Below, piece after piece: positions 21,696 through 33,594 of a DNA stretch of 63,306 nt. The stretch is from an uncultured Clostridia bacterium (GTDB lineage Bacteria; Bacillota; Clostridia; TANB77; CAG-508): NCBI GenBank assembly GCA_944387435.1, contig CALXEW010000008.1:1-63306 (forward strand), given 5' to 3'. Position 1 is the stretch's first letter; every line of letters starts with the position of its first letter. The translations under genes were made by a program, and so were the position numbers. The notes below the pieces were generated by a model, which was not told where the DNA came from, made no database searches, and was given only the letters and a program-made list of their open reading frames with translations.

Positions 21696-21726
21696 AAAAA
21701 TCCACCATATAACTAGGTGGATTTTT
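21696..21726 (+). terminator. Hairpin terminator whose 3' arm is the next gene's ribosome site
   Basis: AAAAATCCACC pairs perfectly with GGTGGATTTTT around a nine-base loop. The T tract ends directly at the ATG of the next gene (21727), and the only Shine-Dalgarno for that gene (AGGTGG) lies inside the 3' arm. Read-through RNA would have this site hidden. Confidence 0.7.
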
Positions 21727-22047
21727 ATGTTTGGTAATAAAAGAAAAAAGAAAGAAGAAAAAGAAAAAACTGAAAAAATAAATATTTTAAGTAAGTCAGT
21801 AGAGCATCTAAACAAGATTTTACAAGAAGGAAATTTTGTAGAACTTGCTTATTTATTAGGAAATAAAAAAGAAATGCTTATAAGAAACTTTTTTGCTGGG
21901 ATATCAAGAGGAATTGGTATAGGAATAGGAGTAACTATTATTACAGCGATTCTTGTAATGATTCTTCAAAAAATAGTAACTTTAAATATACCAGTAATTG
22001 GAGAATATATATCTGATATTGTAGAAATAGTTCAAAGAAGTAGATAA
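21727..22047 (+). CDS. DUF5665-type small membrane protein (106 aa)
   Basis: A lysine/glutamate-rich N-terminus (residues 1-20) is followed by a helical segment, then RNFFAGISRGIGIGIG and a membrane helix (VTIITAILVMILQKIV) and the NIPVIGEYISDIVEIVQ tail typical of DUF5665. The family's function is not known. Its ribosome site lies in the 3' arm of an upstream terminator-like hairpin, and ATG follows the T tract directly. Confidence 0.75.
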   Translation: MFGNKRKKKEEKEKTEKINILSKSVEHLNKILQEGNFVELAYLLGNKKEMLIRNFFAGISRGIGIGIGVTIITAILVMILQKIVTLNIPVIGEYISDIVEIVQRSR

Positions 22048-22133
22048 GACAAAAAGAACAGGGAGTTTTGTTTAATATTTGTGCATAAATAGGTTTTATA
22101 TGTTATAATCTAAGAAAAAAAGAAGGTATTAGT

Positions 22134-23024
22134 ATGGAAGAATTAAAAAAAGAAGATATAAAATGTATATTCCCTAAAAGAGATGAAAATTCAAATAAAG
22201 GAAATTTTGGATATGTAGGGATAATGGGAGGATGTATAGAATATTCAGGAGCGGCTAAACTTGCAAATTTAAGCTGCGCAAGTCTAACAGCAGGTTGCGG
22301 AGTGGTAAGGCTTATAGTACCAAAAGAAATAGCAAGTGGTGTTATGCCGTATCTTTTAGAACAAACTTTATTTACAATAGAAAGTAAAAATGGGCATATG
22401 ATATTTAATAAAGACAAAATAGATAAATCATTAGAAAAATTAAAAGCAATAGCTATTGGTATGGGGTGGGGAGAAAGTAAAGATAATGAGAAAATACTTA
22501 GATACATATTAGAAACAAAAGACATACCAGTTATAATAGATGCAGATGGATTAAATGCTTTAGCTAAAATGGATAAAAGTACTTTAAATAGAACTAAATG
22601 TAAAGTTATATTAACACCACATTTAAAAGAATTTGAAAGAATAAGTGGGTATAGCCTTGAAGATATAAAAAACAATCCACAAGAATTAGCTATTAAATTT
22701 GCTAAAGAATATAATGCTATTTTACTACTTAAAGGACATACTACTACAGTTACAGATGGAGAAACAACTTACTTAGTAAAAAGAGGGTGCGCTGGTATGG
22801 CAACTGCAGGAAGCGGAGATGTGTTATCAGGTATGTTGGTAGGACTTCTAGGGTATAATGAACCCAATGTTTTAACTGTAGCTGCTGGAAGTTATTTAGC
22901 GGGCCTAGCAGGCGAATTAGCTCAAAAAGATTTAAATGATATTTCAATGAGAGCATCTGATACAATATCTAAAATACCAGAGGCAATAAATGATATAAGA
23001 AAACAAATAAAAATAGAAAAATAG
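22134..23024 (+). CDS. nnrD: ADP/ATP-dependent NAD(P)H-hydrate dehydratase
   Basis: Repairs damaged NADHX/NADPHX by dehydration. The 296-residue protein is the YjeF C-terminal, ribokinase-like domain only: GNFGYVGIMGG, DADGLNAL, LTPHLKEFERI and the catalytic GTAGSGDVLSG-type loop (ATAGSGDVLSGML). The N-terminal epimerase domain NnrE that is often fused is absent here. TATAAT lies just upstream (about 22104). It is monocistronic, with a terminator at 23095. Confidence 0.93.
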   Translation: MEELKKEDIKCIFPKRDENSNKGNFGYVGIMGGCIEYSGAAKLANLSCASLTAGCGVVRLIVPKEIASGVMPYLLEQTLFTIESKNGHMIFNKDKIDKSLEKLKAIAIGMGWGESKDNEKILRYILETKDIPVIIDADGLNALAKMDKSTLNRTKCKVILTPHLKEFERISGYSLEDIKNNPQELAIKFAKEYNAILLLKGHTTTVTDGETTYLVKRGCAGMATAGSGDVLSGMLVGLLGYNEPNVLTVAAGSYLAGLAGELAQKDLNDISMRASDTISKIPEAINDIRKQIKIEK

Positions 23025-23094
23025 AGAGAGAAATGATAATTTACGTATTAAAGATAAAATAGCGTATAAAAATGAAATATATAAAATTGAAAGG

Positions 23095-23129
23095 TCAAGG
23101 AAGAAAAATCATTTTTTCCTTGATTTTTT
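23095..23129 (+). terminator. Terminator after nnrD
   Basis: TCAAGGAA pairs with TTCCTTGA and is followed by six T. Confidence 0.8.
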
Positions 23130-23182
23130 GCTTGTTTTAGAGTATAATCTTAATGTTAAAGTTTAGTTTTAAGGAGATAGAA

Positions 23183-24934
23183 ATGAAAGCGATAGAAATA
23201 AGAAAAAAATATTTAGATTATTTTAAAAAACATGGGCATAGTGTTATACCATCTGCTCCATTAATACCAGAAAATGACCCATCAGTATTATTTACAACAG
23301 CAGGAATGCAACCATTAGTGCCATATTTGTTAGGAGAAAAACATCCAGAAGGTAAAAGACTTACTGATTATCAAAAATGTGTAAGAACAAATGATATTGA
23401 TGAAGTAGGAGATAATCGTCATTTAACATATTTTGAAATGCTTGGAAATTGGTCTTTAGGTGATTACTTTAAAGATGAGTCAATAGCAATGAGTTTTGAA
23501 TTCTTAACAAAAGAGTTAGGAATTCCAGTAGAAAAATTGTCAGTAACATGTTTTGCAGGAGACGAAGATTGTCCAAGAGATGAAGTGGCAGCTGCTGCTT
23601 GGAAAAAAGCAGGAATACCAGAAGACAATATATATTATTATGGAAAAGATGATAACTGGTGGATAGCAGGTGAAGTTGGCCCTTGTGGTCCAGATACAGA
23701 AATGTTCTATGATACTGGAAAACCAGCGTGTGGGCCAGATTGTCAGCCAAGTTGTGATTGTGGTAAATATGTAGAAATTTGGAATAATGTATTTATGGAA
23801 TATTTCAAAGACGAAAACGGATATAGAAAATTAGAACAAAAAAATGTTGATACTGGACTTGGTTTAGAGAGAATGACAATGTTATTACAAGAAAAAGAAA
23901 CACCATTTGATACTGAATTATTTAGCCCAGTTATGGATAAACTAAAAGAGTTACAAAAAGTAGATAACATTGAAAGTAGAAGGATAATAGCAGAGCATTT
24001 ACGTTCAAGCATGATGATAATAGCAGATGGAGGAAGACCAAGTAACCTAGATAGAGGATATGTATTAAGAAGACTAATAAGAAGAATGATAAGACATATG
24101 AATAAATTACAAATAAATTTAGATTCATTAAAAGAATTAATAGATATCTATGTAGAAAACTTAGGTGAAATGTATCCAGAACTTGTTAAAAATAGAGAAA
24201 CAATAGAACAAGTAATACTAGAAGAAAAAGATAAATTTGTAAAAACACTTTCTCATGGCGAAAGAGAATTCCAAAAAGCAATAGGAAAATTAGAAGGAAC
24301 AAATGTTATACCAGGAGAAGTAGTATTTAGATTATATGATACTTATGGTTTCCCACCAGAAGTAACAAAAGAATTAGCTTCTGAAAATGGCTATGAAATT
24401 GATATAGATAGTTTTAATGAATTGTTCAAAAAACACCAAGAAAAATCAAGAGCTGGTTCAGAACAAAAATTCAAAGGTGGCCTTGCAGAAACAACAAAAG
24501 AAACAGTTGCATATCATACAGCAACACATCTACTAAATGCAGCAATAAAACAAGTGATAGGAAAAGATGCACATCAAAGAGGATCAAATATAACAGTAGA
24601 TAGAATGAGATTTGACTTTAACTGTGACCATAAGCTAACATCAGAGGAAAAACAAGAAATTGAAGACTTAGTAAATAAATGGATTAAAGAAGGATTACCA
24701 GTAATAAAAGAGGAAATGAAAAAAGAAGATGCTATAAAATCAGGTGCAGAATGTATGTTTATAGAAAAATACCCAGATATAGTAACAGTATATACAATAG
24801 GAGATGTGTCAAAAGAACTATGTGGAGGACCTCATGTAAAAAACACAAGTGAACTTGGAAGATTTAAGATAAAAAAAGAAGAGTCTAGTTCATCAGGAGT
24901 AAGAAGAATAAAAGCAGTATTAATAGATGAATAG
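23183..24934 (+). CDS. alaS: Alanyl-tRNA synthetase, unusually short form
   Basis: Charges tRNA-Ala. The catalytic class II domain is complete (FTTAGMQPLVPY, RHLTYFEMLGNWSLGDYF, GLGLERMTMLL). The editing domain follows with its zinc-binding HTATHLL and CGGPH motifs, and the protein ends right after it with GVRRIKAVL. At 583 residues it lacks both the beta-barrel segment normally between the two domains and the C-terminal C-Ala/DHHA1 domain of the usual roughly 870-residue enzyme. A cysteine-rich insert (CGPDCQPSCDCG) sits in the catalytic domain. ATG 23183 follows AAGGAGA; the upstream TTG start is rejected. Confidence 0.93.
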   Translation: MKAIEIRKKYLDYFKKHGHSVIPSAPLIPENDPSVLFTTAGMQPLVPYLLGEKHPEGKRLTDYQKCVRTNDIDEVGDNRHLTYFEMLGNWSLGDYFKDESIAMSFEFLTKELGIPVEKLSVTCFAGDEDCPRDEVAAAAWKKAGIPEDNIYYYGKDDNWWIAGEVGPCGPDTEMFYDTGKPACGPDCQPSCDCGKYVEIWNNVFMEYFKDENGYRKLEQKNVDTGLGLERMTMLLQEKETPFDTELFSPVMDKLKELQKVDNIESRRIIAEHLRSSMMIIADGGRPSNLDRGYVLRRLIRRMIRHMNKLQINLDSLKELIDIYVENLGEMYPELVKNRETIEQVILEEKDKFVKTLSHGEREFQKAIGKLEGTNVIPGEVVFRLYDTYGFPPEVTKELASENGYEIDIDSFNELFKKHQEKSRAGSEQKFKGGLAETTKETVAYHTATHLLNAAIKQVIGKDAHQRGSNITVDRMRFDFNCDHKLTSEEKQEIEDLVNKWIKEGLPVIKEEMKKEDAIKSGAECMFIEKYPDIVTVYTIGDVSKELCGGPHVKNTSELGRFKIKKEESSSSGVRRIKAVLIDE

Positions 24935-24956
24935 ATTTATTGTAGGAGGTTTTATA

Positions 24957-25301
24957 ATGGAAGATTGTTTATTTTGTAAAATAATAAAAGGAGAAGTACC
25001 TTCAAATAAAGTATATGAAGATGACTATGTATATGCATTTAAAGATATAGAGCCAGCAGCACCAGTTCATGTATTAGTAGTACCTAAAAAACATATTTCA
25101 TGTTTAAATGAAATGACAGAAAATGATGAATTACTAGCAGGAAAAATTCTTATGGCTATAAAGAAAATAGCTAAAGAATTAGGCGTAGATGAAAAAGGTT
25201 ATAGAGTTATAAATAACTGTGGAAAAGATGCAGGACAAACAGTAATGCACTTACATTTTCATTTACTTGCAGGTATACAAATGGGCGAAAAATTAGTATA
25301 A
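24957..25301 (+). CDS. HIT-family nucleotide hydrolase (HinT-like)
   Basis: A 114-residue cytosolic histidine-triad protein that hydrolyses nucleoside phosphoramidates and aminoacyl-adenylates. It starts DCLFCKIIKGEVPSNKVYED and ends with the catalytic triad block MHLHFHLL. ATG 24957 follows TAGGAGG. It lies 22 bases after alaS, a sensible pairing since HinT can clear aminoacyl-AMP made by aminoacyl-tRNA synthetases; that functional link is inference. Confidence 0.93.
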   Translation: MEDCLFCKIIKGEVPSNKVYEDDYVYAFKDIEPAAPVHVLVVPKKHISCLNEMTENDELLAGKILMAIKKIAKELGVDEKGYRVINNCGKDAGQTVMHLHFHLLAGIQMGEKLV

Positions 25302-25307
25302 GATTAA

Positions 25308-25342
25308 AATAGAACTTAAGAAATAGCTTAGGTTCTATTTTT
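25308..25342 (+). terminator. Terminator of alaS-HIT
   Basis: AATAGAAC-TTAAG pairs with CTTA-GGTTCTATT and ends in T5. Confidence 0.8.
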
Positions 25343-25422
25343 ATATTAAAACACAAATTTACATAAATAATAAAATGTGATATAATATAAATGTAGTGTA
25401 AAACTCTGTTTTAGGAGGAAAT

Positions 25423-25746
25423 ATGTCAAAGACAGCTTTTTTCGAAACACCTAATGTTGTTAGCGTTGGAATTGACTTGGAGCAACAAGTGGATTTAGCT
25501 CTATGTAAAGCTCAGAGCAAATCTCGTTCAGGTCGAGATTATAGTCAGGAACTTGCAGAGTGCTTGAGTGCGCTGAATGATTTTGCTGACTATAATGAAA
25601 GGATACTGGATGCGATGGAGAAGAAGGCTCTTTCCAAAGGGGATAAGCTTTTCATTGCTGTGATGATTAATCCGTTGAGGAGTAATCTGAAAAGTAAGGA
25701 AAAGCAAGTACAAGAAGAGATTAGGAGACTTCAGATGGGAAGATAA
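25423..25746 (+). CDS. Orphan cassette protein C5 (107 aa, unknown)
   Basis: A soluble, mostly helical protein without signal peptide or membrane span. I do not recognise it. ATG follows TTAGGAGG. The unit is self-contained: TATAAT at 25381-25386 in a TGTGATATAATA context and a strong GC-rich terminator hairpin. Codons such as CGT TCA GGT CGA, CTC and GGG contrast with the AT-rich HIT and sortase genes on each side. No paralogue was seen in the window. Confidence 0.78.
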   Translation: MSKTAFFETPNVVSVGIDLEQQVDLALCKAQSKSRSGRDYSQELAECLSALNDFADYNERILDAMEKKALSKGDKLFIAVMINPLRSNLKSKEKQVQEEIRRLQMGR

Positions 25747-25763
25747 CATCATTTCCTTGAAAT

Positions 25764-25792
25764 GCTGGCGAGAGTTTTTCGCCAGCGTTTCT
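25764..25792 (+). terminator. Terminator of cassette C5
   Basis: GCTGGCGA pairs with TCGCCAGC, followed by GTTTCTTT. Confidence 0.85.
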
Positions 25793-25905
25793 TTATATTA
25801 TTATTTATTTTCTAAATTTATATAAAAAAGGATACAATATCTTTATTTTTTTATAAAAATGTGATATAATATAAGAAGTAGAATAAGGTACGGAGGTAAA
25901 AAGTT

Positions 25906-28688
<2,783 letters not shown>

Positions 28689-28763
28689 TTTCGCGTTTGG
28701 GACGTTTCCTTTGCGAAAAAAAAGTCGCATTTGGGACACATCATAGAAATATAAGGAGGAAAT

Positions 28764-29003
28764 ATGGAAGATTATACATTTGAAAAAATGTGGGTAGATT
28801 TAAGAGATGGATACCAAATATATTATACTTATGTTGGAAATAGATATTTATTATTTAAAACAGCAGATAATTGTTATACACAAAAATTAGTGTCAGAGCA
28901 TAAGAAAAATCCACAACCACGTATGCTTATGCTAACATTAAAAAGAGTAAAAGAAATATTTCCACATATGGAAGATATTGAATATAAAAGAGATGACTTT
29001 TAA
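28764..29003 (+). CDS. Small conserved-looking protein of unknown function (79 aa)
   Basis: Starts after AAGGAGG. The product is acidic at both ends and tyrosine-rich in the middle (GYQIYYTYVGNRYLLFK), with an LTLKRVKEIFP helix. Soluble; family not recognised. It lies between ligA and folD on the same strand with host-like codons. The preceding 75 bases contain TTTGGGAC twice (28695 and 28727) and a TTTCGC/GCGAAA hairpin. Confidence 0.65.
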   Translation: MEDYTFEKMWVDLRDGYQIYYTYVGNRYLLFKTADNCYTQKLVSEHKKNPQPRMLMLTLKRVKEIFPHMEDIEYKRDDF

Positions 29004-29072
29004 AATGGAATAAATAATAATTCTTAGCAATGTCATAAATATAATGAAAACTATGTAATAAGGAGAAGAAAA

Positions 29073-29936
29073 ATGGCTGTAATAATAGATGGAAAAGCAT
29101 TAGCTAAAAAAATAAGGAATAATTTAAAAATTGAATGTGATGAATTAAAAAAGAAAGGAATAACACCAAAACTTGCTGTTATAATGGTTGGTGATAATCA
29201 GGCATCAAAAGTATATGTGAAAAATAAAAGCAGGGCATGTGATGAGGTAGGTATAGAATACAAAGAATATCTTTTAGATGAAAAAACAAAACAAGATGAA
29301 TTAATAGAGCTAATAAAAACATTGAATAAAGATGAAAAAGTAAATGGAATATTATTACAAAGTCCAGTTCCTGAACATTTAAATATAAATCAAGCTTTTA
29401 AAGCAATAACATATTTAAAAGATGTAGATGGATTTACTCCTTCTAGTGTGGGAAAACTTTGCATAGGTGAAGACACATTTGTATCATGTACTCCTTTAGG
29501 TGTTATTAAGATGTTTGAAGAATACAATATTGACTTAAATGGTAAAGATGTGGTAATATTAGGAAGAAGTAATATTGTAGGAAGACCACTTATACAATGC
29601 TGTTTACAAAAAAATGCAACTGTAACAGTATGTCATTCAAAAACAAAAAATTTAAAAGAACATACAAAAAGAGCAGATGTAATTATTTCTGCAATAGGTA
29701 GTCCTAAGTTTGTAACAGCAGATATGGTAAAAGATGGAGTAGTTATAATAGATGTGGGAATAAATAGAAATGAAGACGGAAAATTAGTAGGAGATGTTGA
29801 TTTTATGAATGTAGAGAAAAAAGCAAGCTATATAACTCCAGTTCCTGGAGGTGTTGGACCAATGACAATAGCAATGCTTATGCATAATGTAATAAAAGCT
29901 ACAAAAGAACAATATAATGAAAATTCAACATTTTAA
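29073..29936 (+). CDS. folD: Bifunctional methylene-THF dehydrogenase/cyclohydrolase FolD
   Basis: Interconverts 5,10-methylene-, methenyl- and 10-formyl-tetrahydrofolate for one-carbon metabolism. The 287-residue protein shows the catalytic region VYVKNKSRACDEVGIEY, ILLQSPVPEHLN, KDVDGFTP, the NADP-binding GRSNIVGRP and the C-terminal PVPGGVGPMTIAML. Length is normal. It starts after AAGGAGA and is followed by a terminator. Confidence 0.97.
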   Translation: MAVIIDGKALAKKIRNNLKIECDELKKKGITPKLAVIMVGDNQASKVYVKNKSRACDEVGIEYKEYLLDEKTKQDELIELIKTLNKDEKVNGILLQSPVPEHLNINQAFKAITYLKDVDGFTPSSVGKLCIGEDTFVSCTPLGVIKMFEEYNIDLNGKDVVILGRSNIVGRPLIQCCLQKNATVTVCHSKTKNLKEHTKRADVIISAIGSPKFVTADMVKDGVVIIDVGINRNEDGKLVGDVDFMNVEKKASYITPVPGGVGPMTIAMLMHNVIKATKEQYNENSTF

Positions 29937-29955
29937 TTTATTAAATAAAAATATG

Positions 29956-29986
29956 GGGCATTATTAATAAAATAATGCTCTTTTTG
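29956..29986 (+). terminator. Terminator of folD
   Basis: GGGCATTATT pairs with AATAATGCTC (one G-T pair), followed by T5. Confidence 0.8.
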
Positions 29987-30005
29987 TATTTTAAGGAGGA
30001 AGTAT

Positions 30006-30917
30006 ATGGTAGAAGATAAAAAGTATTGGGTATGGCTTAGTTTAATAAAGGGATTAGGAAGTAAGAAAAAACAAAAATTATTAGAAGTTTATAAAACCCC
30101 TAAAAGATTATACTATTTGAGAAGAAATGAATTACTAAAAATAAAAGGCATAGGAACACAAATTGTGGATAATATTTTAGATGAGAAGATAAAAGAAGAG
30201 GTTAATAAACATATTTATTATATGGAAAAAAATAATATAGATATTATTTCAATTGTAGACAACTATTATCCTCAATATTTAAAGCAAATATATGATCCGC
30301 CAATTAGCTTATATATCAAAGGAAATAAAGAAATATTAAACAATAAAGGAATAGCTATAATTGGTTGTAGAGAAGCAAGTGAATATGGTAAAAAAGCAGC
30401 TAAATATTTTGGGTATAATTTATCAAAAGTAAATATAAATATAATTAGCGGTTTAGCTAAAGGTGTGGATACTTATTCACATATTGGAAATTGTTGTTCT
30501 TTATTAGAGAAAAGTTATTCATATGTTGAAAGCTATAAAAGATATGGAAAACCAATAGCAGTTGTGGGAAATGGACTAGATATGGTATATCCAAAAGAAA
30601 ATCAAAAGTTGGAACAGAAAATAATAGAATTAGGTGGTTGCGTTATTTCTGAGTATCCAATAGGAACAAAGCCACAAAAAATGCATTTTCCAGCAAGAAA
30701 TAGAATTATTAGTGGAATAGCAAAAGGAGTTCTTGTAATAGAAGCAAAAGAAAAAAGTGGAACATTAATAACAGTTGATTTTGCTTTAGAACAAGGAAAA
30801 GATGTATATGTAGTACCAGGTAATATAAACTCAATAAATTCTGTCGGTACAAATGAACTAATAAAACAAGGAGCAAAATTAATAACAACGTATAAAGAGG
30901 TTGAAATTCAGAATTAA
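30006..30917 (+). CDS. dprA: DNA-processing protein DprA
   Basis: Binds incoming single-stranded DNA and loads RecA during transformation. The 303-residue protein has an N-terminal helix-hairpin-helix region (KIKGIGTQIVDNIL) and the Rossmann-like DNA-processing domain: AIIGCREASEYGKKAA, ISGLAKGVDTYSH, VVGNGLDMVYP and HFPARNRIISGIA. The C-terminal winged-helix domain seems absent. The helical segment after GVDTYSH is somewhat expanded. It is upstream of two MFS genes. Confidence 0.93.
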   Translation: MVEDKKYWVWLSLIKGLGSKKKQKLLEVYKTPKRLYYLRRNELLKIKGIGTQIVDNILDEKIKEEVNKHIYYMEKNNIDIISIVDNYYPQYLKQIYDPPISLYIKGNKEILNNKGIAIIGCREASEYGKKAAKYFGYNLSKVNINIISGLAKGVDTYSHIGNCCSLLEKSYSYVESYKRYGKPIAVVGNGLDMVYPKENQKLEQKIIELGGCVISEYPIGTKPQKMHFPARNRIISGIAKGVLVIEAKEKSGTLITVDFALEQGKDVYVVPGNINSINSVGTNELIKQGAKLITTYKEVEIQN

Positions 30918-30964
30918 AAATGTTATATTAAAATTGTTAACAAAAGAAAATAAGGAGAGAGCAT

Positions 30965-32242
30965 ATGAAAAAAATTGAAGAAGCTCATTTAAGAAAACGT
31001 AATATGAAGTTGTATTCCTTATATGTAATATTCGGTTCAGATTTGTTATTTTATTATGGAGTTAAAATTTTATTCTTTTCTCAAGTAAAACATATATCAG
31101 ATGCAGATATAGTTTTTTTATCAACAGTTTTTGCATTAGCATCGTTGGTTAGTCTTGTATTTGCAAATTTTATAAATAATAAGACAAGTAACAGAAAAAC
31201 ACTTATAATAGGTGATATTATAAATGCGATATCAATGATTGTATTAATTGTAGGTAATGGATTTGTACAAATGGCAATGGCAGAAATGCTAAATGCAGTT
31301 GCTTTTGCGTTAAAGAATATTTCAACAGGACCAATGTTAGAAGAGTCAATTCCTAAAACAGATAAGAAAAGTGAAATATTTTCAAGAATAGATGGAAAAG
31401 CATATTTCAAATATTGTATATTTTCAGCAATAGCAACAGTAGTAGCAGGATTTTTGTATAATGTAAATCCATATGTCCCTATGATTTTGTGTTTAATATG
31501 TACAGTTATTTCAGGAATAATATCGTTCAATTTTAAAGAAATTAGTAAAGAACAAAGGAACAAACAAAAAGATTTAATAAAAGTTGTGAAAGAATTAAAA
31601 GAAGGTTTTATATATACGATAAAATCAAAAAGAATACGTGCCTTACTTTTAGCTTTGGGTTTCATATGGGGAATATTTATACTATATATGACATATCAAA
31701 CAACTTTATTAAAAAATATGAATATTTCAGCAGCAAGTATAGGGATAATTGCAATGTTCCTAGAAATAATAAAAGGTTATGGTGGAAGATTCGCAAACCA
31801 GTATAATAAAAAGTTAAAAAATAAATCACTAACAATTTTAGCTTTAACAGTATCTATTTCATTCATAATTGCCGGAATTGGAAGTTTATTAAATATTTCA
31901 TTTGCAATACAAATTGTAATAATATTAGTAGCATTTATTATAATTGATACTATTAGAGGTCTTTATATGGTTCTATATAAAAAATACGATAATAATTTTT
32001 CAAATGTAAAAATACTTCCAACAATATATACAATGACAAATATATATTGGAACTTAGAAAGAGTTATAATTACGGCCATAGGTTCTTTTATATTAACTAT
32101 AGTTGATGTAAAATATGGATTTATTATAATGGGAGTTATATTTATTGTTACTACAATACTAATTAGTACTTATATGAAAACCAGAGTTGGACTTAAACCA
32201 GAAGAGTATAGTAATGAAGATTTAAAATATTCTAATGATTAA
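30965..32242 (+). CDS. Major facilitator superfamily transporter
   Basis: A 425-residue carrier with about twelve membrane helices (for example LYSLYVIFGSDLLFYYGVKIL, ILVAFIIIDTIRGLYMVLY). A MFS-type loop with NNKTSNRKTLIIGD lies between helices 2 and 3. It starts after AAGGAGAG. The substrate cannot be predicted. It is the upstream member of a tandem pair; the second copy follows after 12 bases. Confidence 0.85.
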   Translation: MKKIEEAHLRKRNMKLYSLYVIFGSDLLFYYGVKILFFSQVKHISDADIVFLSTVFALASLVSLVFANFINNKTSNRKTLIIGDIINAISMIVLIVGNGFVQMAMAEMLNAVAFALKNISTGPMLEESIPKTDKKSEIFSRIDGKAYFKYCIFSAIATVVAGFLYNVNPYVPMILCLICTVISGIISFNFKEISKEQRNKQKDLIKVVKELKEGFIYTIKSKRIRALLLALGFIWGIFILYMTYQTTLLKNMNISAASIGIIAMFLEIIKGYGGRFANQYNKKLKNKSLTILALTVSISFIIAGIGSLLNISFAIQIVIILVAFIIIDTIRGLYMVLYKKYDNNFSNVKILPTIYTMTNIYWNLERVIITAIGSFILTIVDVKYGFIIMGVIFIVTTILISTYMKTRVGLKPEEYSNEDLKYSND

Positions 32243-32254
32243 TATAAATAAAAT

Positions 32255-33565
32255 GTGAGGAGAGGACCAAAAATAAAAGAAGAGGTTTTAGAAATAGCTA
32301 AATTAAGAAAATATAATATGAAATTATATAAGTTTTATATTATGTTTGGATATGATATGTTGTTTTATTATGTAATAAAAGTACTATATTTTTCTCAGGT
32401 TAAAAATATTTCTGATGCAAGTATAGTATCACTTTCAACCATATATGCTTTGACATCGATATTATTTTTGATTATTTCAACAGCAATTAATACTAAAATT
32501 GGAAATAAAAGAACTTTAATATTGGGAAATTTTATAAACATTATATCAATTATAATTTTTATAACTGGAAATGGATTTGAACAAATATTAATAGGACAGA
32601 TTTTAAATGCAATAGCATTTTCAATGAAAAATATTTCATTTGGACCTATATTAAGTGAATCAATTCCTAAAACAAAAAATAAAGGAGAAATCTTTTCCAA
32701 GATAGACGGAAATGCATTTTCAAAATTTTGTATATTTTCAGCAATAGCCACTGTCTTGGCTGGATTTTTGTATGATATTAATTATAATATTCCGATGTAC
32801 TTGTGTTTAACATGTGCGATTATAGCTACAATTTTGTCGACAAGATTTAAAGAAATAGAAAAAAATAAAAAAGGAAAAACAAACAGTAGAGAACATCTAA
32901 TAAAATATATTAACGAGCTAAAAACAGGATTTATTTTTACAATAAAATCGGGAAGAATAAAAGCATTGTTATTATCTTTAGGATTTATTTTTGCTATAAT
33001 TACACTTTTTTCTACATATCAAATGACTTTGCTAAAAAATATAGGTGTTTCAGCAGGAATTATAGGATTGATATCAATGCTTCAAACTATACTAAAAGGA
33101 CAAGGTGGAAAATTTGCAAATAAATATAATGAAAAATATAAAAATAAATCTTTAACTAGTATGTCTCTTGTAATAGCGATTATCTTTATAACAATGGGAA
33201 TAATAAGTACAATTAATATTGATTTTAAAATAAAAGTATTAATAATTACTGTATTATCCGTAGTGCTTTCTTTAGTTGAGGGACTATATAATATATTATA
33301 TAAAAAATATTTAAATAATTTTACGAATACTAAAATACTTCCAACAATATATTCAGTAGATAATATATATTGTAATTTTGAAAGGGTTATTATATATTCA
33401 ATTGGATCATTTGTGTTAACGATATTTTCTGTAAATTATGGATTTATAATAATGGGAGTATTGTTTATAATAATAGCATTGATACTACAGTTGTATATGA
33501 AATCCAGAGTTGGATTAACAGTTGAAGAATATAAAAAAGAAGATTTAAAATATTTTGAAAAGTGA
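32255..33565 (+). CDS. Major facilitator superfamily transporter (tandem paralogue)
   Basis: A 12-helix carrier closely related to the preceding gene throughout (LYFSQVKNISDASIVSLSTIYAL against LFFSQVKHISDADIV...). The start is uncertain: GTG 32255 has no ribosome site, while a good AGGAGAGG (32257-32264) is followed at a normal distance by ATA 32271, exactly where the paralogue has its ATG. Either the start codon mutated from ATG or a non-canonical start is used. Function otherwise as its neighbour. Confidence 0.82.
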   Translation: MRRGPKIKEEVLEIAKLRKYNMKLYKFYIMFGYDMLFYYVIKVLYFSQVKNISDASIVSLSTIYALTSILFLIISTAINTKIGNKRTLILGNFINIISIIIFITGNGFEQILIGQILNAIAFSMKNISFGPILSESIPKTKNKGEIFSKIDGNAFSKFCIFSAIATVLAGFLYDINYNIPMYLCLTCAIIATILSTRFKEIEKNKKGKTNSREHLIKYINELKTGFIFTIKSGRIKALLLSLGFIFAIITLFSTYQMTLLKNIGVSAGIIGLISMLQTILKGQGGKFANKYNEKYKNKSLTSMSLVIAIIFITMGIISTINIDFKIKVLIITVLSVVLSLVEGLYNILYKKYLNNFTNTKILPTIYSVDNIYCNFERVIIYSIGSFVLTIFSVNYGFIIMGVLFIIIALILQLYMKSRVGLTVEEYKKEDLKYFEK

Positions 33566-33594
33566 GAAGATTTACATAAAAACACAAAAATATC

